A stretch of DNA of 64,000 nt from assembly GCA_036244855.1 (NCBI GenBank), contig BQKZ01000336.1:30281-94280 (forward strand). The letters are read 5' to 3'. Both the position numbers and the translations under genes were made by a program. The notes beneath the pieces were generated by a model. It had not been told where the DNA came from. It saw only the letters and a list, made by a program, of their open reading frames with translations, and searched no databases. How positions within the stretch are numbered: position 1 is the first letter of the stretch; each line of letters starts with the position of its first letter. Shown here one piece after another: positions 1-11,925 of the stretch. Source of the stretch: Temnopleurus reevesii (lineage: Eukaryota; Echinodermata; Echinoidea; Temnopleuroida; Temnopleuridae).

Positions 1-672
1 GGCAAATACGCGCTAGAAAAACTCTGTAGCTTGTCTATGCATGGGACTAAGGAAGCTTTTGCGAACGTAATTTTTTGCTAATGCAGTCAAGAATTGGGCA
101 CAAAATCGTTAGTGTTCTTTAATACCAATGATTCTATACTATTTCATATTAATCTCTAGAATTTTTATGACATTAGGAAGTAGAAAATATAGCAATAAAA
201 GTTGATAATTATCGTTTATTTGATCGGCAAAAGAGCAGTGCGTGCCTTTAAATGTGTTCCAAAAACACGTGGACGATTTTTCTGCTTTTTTCTGTTCAAT
301 ATTTATATCTTCATAATCCTCAGAACATTCTCCTTCGAATGATACCAGATTCAGCTTCAGTGACTGAATAATATATTTTGCTGCTCTATATTTGCTCAGA
401 AATAAGGTGCGTGCCTTTATAGACTTCCATCATATAAATATCATCATCCAACATGGATAAAAAGTTTTTCTGTAATCATACATGAATACCCAGAAATAAA
501 GGTTTTCTCACAAGAATTTGGCCTATGTATAGAATATACTTTAATGGGTAAATGTGACCCAATCTCAGAGTCCTTGGGAATAGCTGAATTTGTAAGTCTG
601 TAAGTAAGTTAGAAATAGAAGACGAAAGTCGTATAAAGTTATAAACTGGTATTCAGATCCCGGTAAAGGTAT
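1..672. other. 5' flank, no gene seen
   Basis: AT-rich sequence with no long open frame and no recognisable repeat. The only ORF of note begins at the edge of the inverted-repeat element that follows and is a chance frame. Confidence 0.6.
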
Positions 673-2378
673 CCGGTCAAATCGTCCCCACGCCAAATCG
701 TCCCCGCTTCGCTGCTACCACTTCGTCCCCGGGTCAGGTACCAAATCGTCCCCGCTTTGTCATGGATGTGTTGGTCAAATCGTCCCCGATTTGTCCCGGA
801 TGTGTTGGTGAAAATGTCATTTTTTTGTAATAATTTTACATTGAATAACAAAGTTGTGACTTTAGAAGATATAATAATGATGTTAAAAATTTTGAATAAT
901 AATTTGACACCAAATTAAACCTTGAACAAATAGTTGTACACGCACTTTCTTCTACAGAGGGGCAAAGTTTTTTAATGGTTTTCCTCAAACAATTTGTAAC
1001 TCTCCATCTTTATCCTTTTTTAAGATGTCAATCCTTCAAATATTTATGTATTGATTTTTCATTCATGTATATGTTGTTGCTACTAGATTAGATAAATTTA
1101 CTTCCGCCTTACAAGAATAATTCAAAACTCAATTTAGCATGATTACTTTGAAATTTAAATCATTATGATTATTTCATTCATTACTTTCTTATTATTATTC
1201 TCTTCTTCCTTTTTCTTCTTTTCTTCATCCATCTCTCCTTTCATTATTTCTACTGGTCTCCATGGTAGACCAACAGCAATATATAAGTGCGGCTGATTAT
1301 GGGCTATCCAGCCGTCTTCTCTGTTAATCTTTACAATTTCTTTTGCTGTTCCTGTCATTATGTTGTCAATTTATTATCTTACAAGTGTTATAAGAAAATA
1401 TCTTACTCGCTCAGCAACCAAGAAGCTGGTGCATTCGCTTATTTCCTCACGATTAGATTTTGGTAATGCTTTACTCTATAACTTGCCAGAAGTTCAAATT
1501 GGTAAATTACAGAAATTGCAAAATGCTGCTGCGCGCATTGTAACTTGTTCTAGCAAGCGCAGCCACATAACTCCTATTTTAAAAGATCTCCACTGGTTGC
1601 CCTTGAAGGAACGTATAGTTTTCAAGATTATTCTTTTGGTGTTCCATATCATTAATGGAACATCCCCCAGTTACAATAATGATATAATCCACACATACCA
1701 ACCTACACAAACTTTAAGATCATCCTCTAGTAACCTGTTACAGGTTCCGGCTTCCAGAAGATCGTGGGGGGAACGAGCATTTGCTTACTCAGGCCCTACT
1801 CTGTGGAATGCCCTTCCACAGAGTCTGAAAACCGTAACATCATTATCTTCCTTCAAGGGCAACCTTAAGACTTATTTATTTAAGAGTGCCTTTTGACTTT
1901 CCTGTTATTTCTTTTCTGTAATGAATTTGCTCTGAGCGCCTTGAGCACCTAACCAGGGTGGAAAGTGCGCTATATAAGACACATGTATTATTATTATTAT
2001 TATATTTTCACTTTTGCTCGTTGTATCTTTATATTGTTTTTTTTTACAGAAAATAAAATACAATCAAATTGAATCAAAATAAAATGAAAACTAATATTAT
2101 CGTCTTTCAGATTATTTGTTAGTGTACAATTTTTTATGTTTGCTATCGTTTTTCAAATCCCATTTTCTTCCTTTTTTGTACAACTTTTCTCATTGTAAAT
2201 CCAAAAATTGAAAAAGAATTCCTTTATCAGAAATAACTAAATATATAAAGTCATGACTAACCCGGGGACGACTTGGTTTCGCCACCCGGGGACGATTTGG
2301 TAGTACATGGGGACGATTTGGTAGCACCCGGGGACGATTTGACGCGGGGACGATTTGGCGTGGGGACGATTTGACCGG
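673..2378. mobile_element. Composite inverted-repeat element built from GGGGACGATTTGG arrays
   Basis: The outer arms (673-about 810 and about 2258-2378) are inverted copies of each other. Each is an irregular tandem array of a 13-20 bp unit with core GGGGACGATTTGG (plus strand on the right, complement on the left), five to six units per arm. The outermost 30-35 bp of the two arms are almost identical after reverse complementation (ends CCGGTCAAATCGTCCCCACG). The interior holds a 5'-truncated LINE tail (about 1360-2003) and AT-rich DNA. This looks like a non-autonomous DNA transposon or fold-back element into which a LINE inserted. No transposase was found and the class is unknown. Confidence 0.6.
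1360..2003 (+). mobile_element. 5'-truncated L2/CR1-like non-LTR retrotransposon
   Basis: An open frame (1360-1896, 178 codons) encodes the C-terminal end of a non-LTR reverse transcriptase ORF2. The diagnostic motifs are SLISSRLDFGNALLY, KLQNAAARIV, ITPILKDLHWLPLKERI, GPTLWNALP and LKTYLF at the end, the usual tail of L2/CR1/jockey-type polymerases. The catalytic palm, endonuclease and 5' end are missing, so it is a dead fragment made by 5' truncation. The 3' UTR ends with GCGCTATATAA followed by (ATT)n at about 1984-2003. The same tail ends the SINEs elsewhere in this window. It lies inside the GGGGACGATTTGG inverted-repeat element. Confidence 0.9.
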
Positions 2379-3189
2379 TAAGCCCGGTAAATTATATGTT
2401 TTTTTTTGTCTCAGGCAGGGTTCTGTGTAATCATGGTAATCTGGCTTGGGAATTGCGATTTATTTATTTATAAACTTAAAAAGGGGTATTCAAATAAACT
2501 CATGCACACAAAAAATCACGAACATTAGATCATTAACTGCCATGAACTTGAAGATAACTGAAGGCCTACTTTGTCTTTGGACTAAACAATCCGATGCGAA
2601 ATTAGTAAAGCGTTGTCCCACCCGTTTGTTTTCATGTTACAAAAAGTTATTTTTCATTGGCAAAAATATTGATATCAAATTTAGCTTAAATTGGCCTATT
2701 TAAGTCCATAAATAACTGGCAAAACATTCTATAATTATCTTAAATTCATAATTACAATAAAACTAGGAATATAACTACTCACTTACTTGCAATCTGTTCC
2801 TCTTTCGACACTGCTTTCCAAGTAACTCCGATTGTAAGTTGCGAACGTCGAACGTATGCTTGAAACCAAATTACCCGCGCTTTGCAGGCAACTGGCGGGA
2901 GCCCCGCGCACCTCTGGGTACCGGCGACCAACCAGCCCATAGTGATCGCCACCAGCATAATACGCTCCTCAAATGCTTCGACGTTTTGTTTTTTTTTGTG
3001 GGAAAATGTATTCTTTTCTTTGCTTTGTTTATTGAATGCTTTATTTGTCAATCTTATTTCTTGTTTCAATGTTGTCGTCATCGGGACGTCGCTACAAAAT
3101 TATATCTGAATGACTTAAATACTGGATCTGGGTAAACACAGTAACAAAAAATTGTTTACTAGTATATGAGTCCCATATTTCCCATCTTT

Positions 3190-3336
3190 CAGGGAATAAT
3201 TTTCCTGGTATCATGATATACAAACAATGTTTTGTTTACCAACTTTTTTTAATTGAATAATTTACAGAAAAGTGTTGAAAATGTTTCCTCAATGTCTAAA
3301 AATATAATCAAAATGTGTAAAGCAAAATTATTCCTT
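3190..3336. mobile_element. MITE, CAGGGAATAAT family, copy 1
   Basis: The ends are inverted: CAGGGAATAATTTTCCTGG on the left and AAAATTATTCCTTG on the right. Related copies with the same ends lie at 20035-20216 and 63392-63568, and the interiors share a TCTAAA/ATCAAA/TGTG block. No coding capacity. Confidence 0.7.
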
Positions 3337-4461
3337 GCTCGTGACTATAAATCTCTTATTGTATTGTACTAGACCATCTTGAAAGTTACTTGAAAGTCCC
3401 CCCCCCCTCCCTCTAGGAGCTGACGCCTTAACTTGTTGTGTCATCCTCTTAGCATACATGTTCCAATGTTAATGTTAATCAATGTTGAGAGGGTGTTACA
3501 AGCTGAGACTAGTGCTGCAACTAGTCCCTGCAGCACGTCCTCACCATAACTTTAATGAGATTTCAAATGATATTTAAGAATAACCTTTCTTCTTTTTCGT
3601 TTTTTTTTTTGTGCCAATGTCGTACATCTTCTCTGGTATGGAATGAAACATTCAGTTTTTTTTTTTAGTTTTTTTTTTTTACCTCTAATAGGAATTTGAT
3701 GTTTGAAGGGCGCAAAAGGGGGCACAAAAGTTGCCTTTTTTTGCTTGCTTGTCAGCGAAGCCAAACTTCCCGGAGGCGCCAAATTTAAGCTCACCCCCCC
3801 CCCCCCCCCTTCCCGGGTATCAACATTTTTGATGCGCGCATGATGGGGGTTCAGATCGTCTCAAGTGGTGAGTGGTGCCCCCATTATCATGCTCTAGTTG
3901 GGATTGATGCTCATAGATGGTGAGCCTATTTATGATGCCGCTCACTGATTTGCAAATGGTGCTCCCTTTCCATTTCCAAATACTTTGCTATATTGTCATG
4001 CCCCCCCCCCCCCTCAATGCCTCATGCTTTTGTCAGAATAGAATTTGAACAATCTGATGCGAAAATCGTGTACACCTGTATACTAGAATAATGCGAATAC
4101 AAGCCTGTGGGAGTTTGTAAAATAAAAATGTATTGCACAACCTCAAACTTTTTGAAACGTTTTGTTGTACATGTCTTCTCTCCATTTTTTACTCAATATC
4201 AAATCTGTGTTGATAAGATAAGGCTGAGTAAGAGTCGAAATTTTCTCAACCCTATTGGCAAGGGAAAATATTAGCTGCCTAATTTTGATAATATTTTAAG
4301 TTATGAATATTTCACTGTTTTTCAAATATGATAGCAAAACGCTATTTTTTTAGATCTTAAAACTTCCAGAGATTAGAAGCGCGGACTTTTGTCATTTTTT
4401 ATTAAACTTATTTTTTTTCATGTCAGCTCGCAGACAGAATGTAATGTACAAGTTTTTTCCC

Positions 4462-4590
4462 CTTTCTTCTTTCTCTCTCTCTCTCTCTCTCTCTCTCCCT
4501 CTCTCTCTCTCCCTAATTCCCCTTCTCTCTTCCGCTCCTCTCTCTCTCTCTCTGTTTCATTCTGTTTGTTTGTTTGTTTGTTTGTTTGAG
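4462..4590. repeat. CT-rich microsatellite and (TTTG)n
   Basis: A (CT)n tract with interruptions (about 4462-4552) is followed by five to six TTTG/GTTT units (about 4562-4589). ORFs on both strands here are translated simple repeat. Confidence 0.9.
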
Positions 4591-5688
4591 CTTTTTGCTT
4601 CACACAAATTTATACACCTATTTTCCAACCTTCTTGTAACGACTAGATACAGTCCTGGATTTAATACACGCTCAAAATGTCTTGGATTGTAAGTCAATCT
4701 AAATCGTAGTCAGGGACTAACCCAATACTGGATTGAAAATTTCAATCAAATAAGATTGTATACTAATAGATTTAGAATTTCAATCCAATTTGGATTGGTT
4801 CCGGACTATATTCTGTAAGATTGACTTTTCAATCCTAGGAATTTAGCAAGCATTTCTTTTCGGACTATTTCCCCTTTCCTAATGAGTGACACAATAAACA
4901 CTTATAATCTGAACCGGAGTATATTACGTTTGTAATTTATATTATGACATCAATGATTTTCCAGTCGTAAATCAGTCATCATTTCGACCTAAAAGAGAAG
5001 TTTTTACTGATTAAGCGTGGGTGCATTTACATTAACGTCATCTGAATGATTACGTAATACGTTTATCTTATTCCTATCACCAAAATGAATTATGTGTTCT
5101 ACCTGTATTAATGAATGAAGGTCGGATTCTTAATTTCTCAGGGGGCTTCAATTCTTATTAAGGGCATCAAATCATATTAAAGGCATGAACCAAAATAAAA
5201 CTTTAATATTTACAGAATAAGTCATCATAAAAGTGATATTGAAACAGCAGAAATAATAACAATTATGCCCTCCTGTAACTGTCTGTCTAAAAACCAAAAC
5301 ACGAAGTTGTATTTTTAGATGAGAAATGATTGTTTTGTGAAATAAGATCTCTTCAACTGCACACAATTTGTCTCAATCGAAATTATTTGACTAATTCTAA
5401 AGGTGAATATCATTTGTTATACCAATTGTGCATCAGGGCTCCCTGGATTGAACGGGACTATAATACTTTTTGATAAATAAGACAACAAATTGAAGAAATA
5501 AATAAACTGGAAAATATTTTGGAAATGTTATGAAATAATGTATCAATGAACAAAAATACCAAGTTCTGTTATGAAACAAGAACTTTATAAACAAATTCGA
5601 TTTTTTGCTTTATGGTTTATAACATCGGGTATACGCGGTCAAAAATTTCATACAAAAAAAACAAAAGCATATCTAATATTGGCAATAT

Positions 5689-5787
5689 AAAGTGAGAGAT
5701 TCAAAGTAAACATATGGAATACAGTATATTTTTAATTAGGTATAAAACATACTGTATTCCAGATGTTCACTTTGAATCTCTCACTTT
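5689..5787. repeat. 39-bp-arm inverted repeat (hairpin)
   Basis: Arms 5689-5727 and 5749-5787 are complementary at 37 of 39 positions, with a 21-nt loop. Size and shape resemble a pre-miRNA or a tiny fold-back MITE. Pairing does not extend into the flanks. Confidence 0.75.
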
Positions 5788-6104
5788 AACCCTTTTCTCT
5801 GTCTGTACGTCATTACACACATGTCATCAACGATATAATTTATCACATCAATTAAGATTCATTTTACTTTCTTATCTTTTAAATTATCGAAGGTCCATGG
5901 TTATATAATCTTCCCAACGTTATCATCAAACATGCTGTCGATCCAGCCTTGATTGACTTTCTCATTACATTCAAGACAATATCAATCGAACATAGATTTT
6001 GTTTTACGTCAATTTACTGATAATCTGATACCTTTCCATATATTTCTCCCATTCTTTTTTTCAGCGAGAATGAAGAAACAAACTCTATGACATCCGCACC
6101 AATC

Positions 6105-6500
6105 ACCACCAAAACAAGAAGCAGAGGGAGAAAAAGAAGAAGATAAAGAAGGAAGAGGAGGAGAAGGAGGAGGAAGAAAGACAAGAAGAAGAAGAAGAAG
6201 AAGAAGAAGAAGAAGAAGAAGAAGAAGAAGAAGAAAAAAAGGAAAAAGAAAAGGAAGAAAAAGAAGAAGAAAAAGAAGGAAAAAAGAAGAATACGAAGAT
6301 AAGGAGGAGGAGGAGGAGGAGGAGAAGAAGAAGAGGAGGAAGAGGAAGAAGAAGAAGAAGAAGAAGAAAAGGAAGAAGAAAGAAAGAAGGATAAGACGAT
6401 GATGCAGAAGAAGAAAAAAGAAGAGGAAGAAAAGAAGATAAGGAGGAGGAGGAGAAGGAGATGACGATTAAGAAGAAGAAGAAAACAATTAGAAGAAAAG
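6105..6500. repeat. GAA/GGA purine-rich tract
   Basis: About 400 bp of nearly pure purine on the plus strand, mainly GAA with GGA and AAAGAA interruptions. The long minus-strand ORF here (poly-Ser/Phe/Leu) is only the translated repeat. Such polypurine tracts can form triplex DNA. Confidence 0.95.
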
Positions 6501-9500
6501 AAGACAGCAGAAAGAAATAAAAATGAGGAAATCGTATTATAACCTACCGAATTACATACTGTGATCACCTCTCCCATTTTACTGCTGCCATTTACCTATT
6601 GCATATTTTTCGTTTGTATGAGTAATTCTATTGATGCTATAGAATACAAATTATTTAGACTTGAATCACAATGACAAAACAATGTTATGTTTGTAAAACA
6701 AAACTATAAACGCGTTATATCAAGTTTAAGGGAATTAATATTCTTTGGTTGTGAACATACTTTCTGGGTGAAAAAAAGTGAATGTTGTAAAACGCACCCA
6801 TTTTTGCTTGTGTCACAGACTAAGAGATAAGGGATGTAATGTACAAGCGTTTTTCTTTTTTTTTTCTTCTTTCTTTTTTCGTTTGCTTGTACCTGTCCGG
6901 GAATCTTTGAAACGCACGCCATAATGCGAGATTTTTTTTTCCTGTTTATAACTCGCTGCAATTGACCAAGGCACTATTTGAAACATTGCCAGATATACAG
7001 TAATATTACTCGGAATAAAATCACTGAAAATGTTGGAGATAAATGCTTCACCATTTGTCTTTTCATACTGTCTAGACAAGATCTAACAGCTGTTCGTATT
7101 ATCCAACTCACTCCCCATTATGTAGTTCAGATTCTAAACGATTTTTTTAAGCGCTCAATCCCGAATATCAATCTCTTTTCTTTCCATTGCTGCCAGTCCG
7201 ATAGAGGGCGCGACCCCGAGAATTCACGGGCGACGAAAAAATCTCAGACCAAACATTCTAGCGTTCTGTAGGAAGATGTGATAACGCCATCTATCGGTCG
7301 TGTTCGTTACCACTGCGGCAGAGCAATCATGAAACCGTTCAGAAGCTGAACTACCCATTATGATGCGTACTCGATTAAAGACCACCCCCCCCCCCCCAAA
7401 AAAAAAAGGTAAAACTGATTTCTGTCAGTGAATGGACAATATGTTAAAGGCATTTCATAACCTTGTTTTTCCAACTGCCAGATCCCAAAATAAACTAAGA
7501 TGTGAAAATATTCGGCTTCAAAATTAATTAATGCTTAGTGCTCCAAAAAGCTAAAAAATCAAAATGTTTCCTATATTGGCGCACTGTGTATATGAAAATG
7601 CGTCATTTATATATTTATTTAATGTTTAGAGATATCTTGATGGTGCTTGTATACCTTGCTTCTTCTTTCAATCTTTGATGTTTTTTTTTTCCATTATCCT
7701 ATGTGTAACACAGGTCAGGCATCTTGAATTGATAATTTTTTAAAGTAACAAAATAATTAATTCATATTAAAAATGTACCGCCGCCCGCGGCCCTCAAGGA
7801 TCTGAAAACCAAATCAGAAAGAAAAAAGTCAGCAGCTAAAATTTGGCGCCCCGAACTATCAGGGGGCAGGGCCCCAAAGCCCCCCTTCCACTAAGTGCTT
7901 GGCTCTCTACTTGGAAGGGGACATTTTGGAGAGACTTTGGGTGACTCCACCGAAGTAAAAATTGCCTAATTTTCCATTTTTACATAGCCCCCTCTACGTT
8001 GGCACTAAAAATGTTTTGAATCATTTTCTTCTACCACATGTTTTCCCTTTTTAGATAAAATGATGAAAATGTATAAGTGAAATTAGAGGTGACTCTAAAA
8101 GATAGTGAAAATATCAATGTATTTAAAACTTTATAAGGAAATTCAGCATAAATCTTTGACATAAAAAGGACAAATATATATTAAACAAATACATATTGCT
8201 AGTGTTGTAAAATTTTCACTAATTTCTTGGAATAATTTTCACTATGAGGAAGTGTAAAATCACAGATTAAATGCATTTTTATGATGACTTATCAATTTGA
8301 TTTTCATCTGTAAGATCTACAACGCAGAAGTAAAATTATCGTCATCTAAATTGATGAGAATTATTGGTTCATCACTTTGATGGTGTTTTAAACAATAACG
8401 GATTAGCAATTGTTACAAACTATGTTTGATATCAAAATAATCATTATCAACCGTGGAAAGTGAGGTTTTGCCGACCAAGGGCATGTAGCATAATATTACG
8501 ACCATTTGCAAATCTTTATAGATTGATATCAATCGTACGATCAAACGGAAAGCTAAATAGTTTCGGACCCCAGATTAAATTTCAGAGGGAGAGAAATTAA
8601 AACGATACACCAAAAATATGGATTGCTCTTCCATTCTACTTTGCAATTTTAATTACCTTTCAAATTAGCTTATACTTTCCCTAAGAGATAAAATCCATCA
8701 TTGTGTATAGCAAAATTAATATTCATAATGCCTCATTTTTTCGCTGGCACAAAAAAGTGGTTAATTATCATTATCATATAGAACTTATATTTCTAGCACT
8801 GGGAACCATGAATCTCATAACTAGAATACGAGTCGATTTTACTTTTTAGCCAAAATTGCTCCAGGATTAATACTATCTGTATTTTATTATCTCACATCAC
8901 TCACTGGACTTTTTCCAATCGCTCTATTGAATATCCGGAGGGAGGTCGGAACTGCGTTGTATTTGCTTATCGGATTAAAGATTTTGTCCCCGAGCACAAA
9001 AGGAACTGATAATCTTCTCTTCTTTGAATATGTCATTCGCTTTCAGTTATATACAGAGGCAATGGATAATTAGCTGGAGTTTTTTCCCCTTGATTGATAA
9101 CTTTTCGAGAAAAAAAAGTTTGGAGGGAGGGGGAAGATGTCTGAAATAAAGAAATAGGTTACGTTCCTAAGAAATCTTGATGTAGACTTGCCCCAATGAA
9201 ACATACTCGAGATGCAAGCTATAATATAAAGATACATTTGCTTCAATGAATAGTTGAAAAAAAACCTAGGCCTTTTATTGAAATTGAAAAGAAACGCTTT
9301 TTTTTCTCGAGCTAATAACCCATAGATATATATCAGTATTCCATCTTTCAATGTATTATTAAAGGATCTATGCAAGGAGCTTTGGCTTTGCATTGCGAAA
9401 TAAGAGAGAACACAATACTCGATGGCATTCTTTGTGGATTTGCAGTTTACTTTCTGGTTACCATATGAAAAGATGTGCTTCGAAGTGCGGCTGTAAAAAG

Positions 9501-10048
9501 AAGTTTTGTGGTGGAGAGAGAAAAAGAGGATTATAGATAGCCCTATTCACCTGTCTCACATGGAGGAATCTACCGTTCGTTCGGACGTAAATCGAAATCC
9601 GATTATTTTGACGAGTCGATTATTATTTTAGGGGTGTATTAATTCTATTATAAATTTTAAAGAATTTAATTAGGCTATATTTAAAAAGTGATGAATATAT
9701 TGAAACAAATTGAATATTAATATGAATGTATCTTAATAAATACTGATGAATATGATGGTAAATTAATGTGATTTATTGGAAATATAGTTAAGATATACAT
9801 TAAGAAACACCCTTTTTATAGTGGAGTCGTCCAAAGGTAAACCGCTAGGTCCTGAGCTCGCGAGCTCAATGGAGCTCTATCTGAATGAAGCCGTGTCGAC
9901 CGATTTCGACTGTATGCAATCACATAAGAAAATGCACACAATATATTACGTGTAGGACGCTTGTGCAGTACGGATAGACCCATTTTCTACCAGTCTTGGA
10001 ATGGAATATATTTCATTAGAGGAATATTAGGCCAAATGGGCCAATTTG

Positions 10049-10186
10049 ATGACCAGATTCATCAAGGAAAATAATGCCACACAGGACTACATTTCAAATA
10101 TTATTAACATGTATAGTGACATTATATATGCCAATTTTTGGCGGCGGAAACACGATTTCTGCGAGATGCCGTTCGACGTGCCTTAG
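10049..10186 (+). other. Overlapping upstream ORF across the anosmin start
   Basis: An ATG at 10049 opens a 45-codon frame that ends at TAG 10184-10186. It overlaps most of exon 1 in a different reading frame. If the transcript starts upstream of 10049, scanning ribosomes would meet this ATG before the anosmin ATG at 10074. Its peptide has no recognisable domain. It matters only as a possible translational brake; the transcription start is unknown and the ORF may be untranscribed. Confidence 0.35.
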
Positions 10187-10205
10187 CCAGCTTCTCACCG
10201 CACAT
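10074..10205 (+). CDS. ANOS1: Anosmin-1 exon 1: signal peptide and first Cys pair
   Basis: The exon encodes 44 residues. The N-terminus looks like a secretion signal: a short basic n-region (MPHRTTFQ), a hydrophobic core (ILLTCIVTLYMPIF) and small residues before Arg31, with likely cleavage near Ser29-Ala30. Next comes ARCRSTCLSQ, which matches the vertebrate anosmin motif R-C-x3-C-L-S (C32, C36). The start is supported by an in-frame TGA at 10050-10052, 24 nt upstream, and by A at position -3. The donor is CAT|GTGAGT, phase 0, which fits the phase-0 acceptor of exon 2. With exon 2 joined, C36 to the next Cys (C62) is 26 residues, close to the vertebrate spacing. The exon lies 26 kb from exon 2 and has no EST support here, so this is a recognised motif plus frame agreement. 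It is too short to stand out as an ORF. Confidence 0.82.
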
Positions 10206-11780
10206 GTGAGTATGCCCCGGCCCCGCTAGCTCAGCCGCTGCGCTGCCATTTCATGATTGTGTTGATATGATTATGATGCTACTCAAAAAGTTAGGTTGTG
10301 TTTTGTGAATATTCAGTTAAACCTATAATGCCAGTTGAAATTTTGTATGAAAAGTATGTTGGTATTGAGTTATTAATCTGTCGATTTTTTTTCAGTTGTG
10401 TTTTGTTAATATTATATTAATCTATCATGGATTAGTTGAAGTTTTGTTGGGATAAAATTATAATTAATATGAAAACTTAGTCGGTAATAACGTTAGAGAT
10501 TAATTATGTATATCTCAATTCTGTTGACTTTTCCTCAGTTATGGAAGTCTTGCTGATTTAATTGAAAAGTTATTTTTGACATTTTGATTTTGTGTTAGTT
10601 TTTAACGTATGGTCCTACACGTAAATTAGTAATTATATGCATCTATTTCTTTATACTTGCGCATGCACTTTTCAAAGAATACTACTAGTCATACTATATT
10701 TATACTATATGTATATTTTCTCTCAATGTTCAATGGTCTATTTTGTATGAGTATTTTTTTTTTTTAATATAATTTAAAAATATTCTGTTGGATTCATCAA
10801 AATGAGGAACATATTTGTTTTAAAATATAAATATCTTCTTCGGAAAGACTTCTAAGTTAAGTGAATGTTTTCCCCAATGCACTTGAATATTATGTGCGGT
10901 TAAAAAAATAATATGTTTTTGGCAGCTCTCTATAACCTATTTTGTTGTATTATCGAACTACATGATGAATCCCACCGCTGCCACCATGTGTTATGGAGCG
11001 TGGTCTCCAATTTATAACACACCGAAGATTGTTAACGCAGTAATAAAGAGGAATATTGAGGCGATTAGTGGACTGACATCTAGCTTGGTTACAGGTTTAT
11101 TAATGCGGACCAATATGCAATGTTACACTGGTGTGCGTGTGCACATCATGTTGTTCGATAATCGAACAATTTTATTTTTTTCGAAGTGCAAATTTGACGA
11201 CAAATTTTCAAGCAGCTTTCAGGGCACAGTGGGTAAGAGATCTGTCATGGAATTAGAATTATTGTTTGTATTCGATATATTTTAGATCCTTTCCTGCAAT
11301 TTGCGACGTTTACAAAGGCTAGCGGTAGCAGCCGGAACTACTGCGGTCACAGTTTGCCCAAAATTTCTGAAACTTTAACATACAGCAGATTGAGAACATA
11401 AATTACGGATTTCTCGAAAACCAAAGCGTTCTCATGTTTTCACAAACCAGACGCAACACAGTTGTTGAATATTCTTCTTCTTGTGTGTTACACAGTAAAA
11501 GAGGCTATTGGTTACGCCATCTTTTTGAGTTATTACGACAACGTGTCTCCGAGTCCTGTCTCCGACTGTGTCTCTGACTGCGGTGTAGTTTCATGTCTTG
11601 GGTTCTACATACATGTAGCTGTGACAGGATCATTCATACCATTTGTGATACAAGTGTTTGAGGGTTTGAAACCAACTTTGCTGAATTTCTACCCAATAGA
11701 TTGCTAAATGATTATTTTTTTCACCATTTCAAATTCAGGATATCAAATGTCTGTATATAGCACATCCTATCTTTTAGGTT

Positions 11781-11925
11781 ATATATAGCTTTTCCAAAAC
11801 TCATTCCTTTTTCATACAATCTTTTGTGCAACATGTTCATGATAATTTCATTCTATTTTATAGATTTGAAGACAAAATTTGGGGATGAAAATATTTGCTT
11901 TACCAAAACCTTAATTGGGCTTTAA
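11781..11925. mobile_element. Partial TTAA-type element, AAAGCCCAAGT family
   Basis: The segment resembles the last ~145 bp of the element at 49618-50129 and ends with TTGGGCTTTAA. Only one end is present. Confidence 0.6.

Larger units (their letters stand above)
2379..10073. other. 5' flank of anosmin-1, repeats and low-complexity only
   Basis: No gene was recognised. The stretch holds a MITE (3190-3336), poly-C runs near 3400, 3790, 4005 and 7385, a CT/TTTG tract (about 4462-4590), a 99-nt hairpin (5689-5787) and a GAA-rich tract (about 6105-6500). Its 3' end should contain the promoter and 5' UTR of anosmin-1. No TATA box or initiator could be assigned. A less AT-rich patch with GAGCTCGCGAGCTC lies at about 9830-9960. 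Confidence 0.5.

Noticed and set aside
6014..6577. 187-codon minus-strand ORF
   Set aside because: It is the translation of the GAA/GGA tract (poly-Ser/Phe/Leu).
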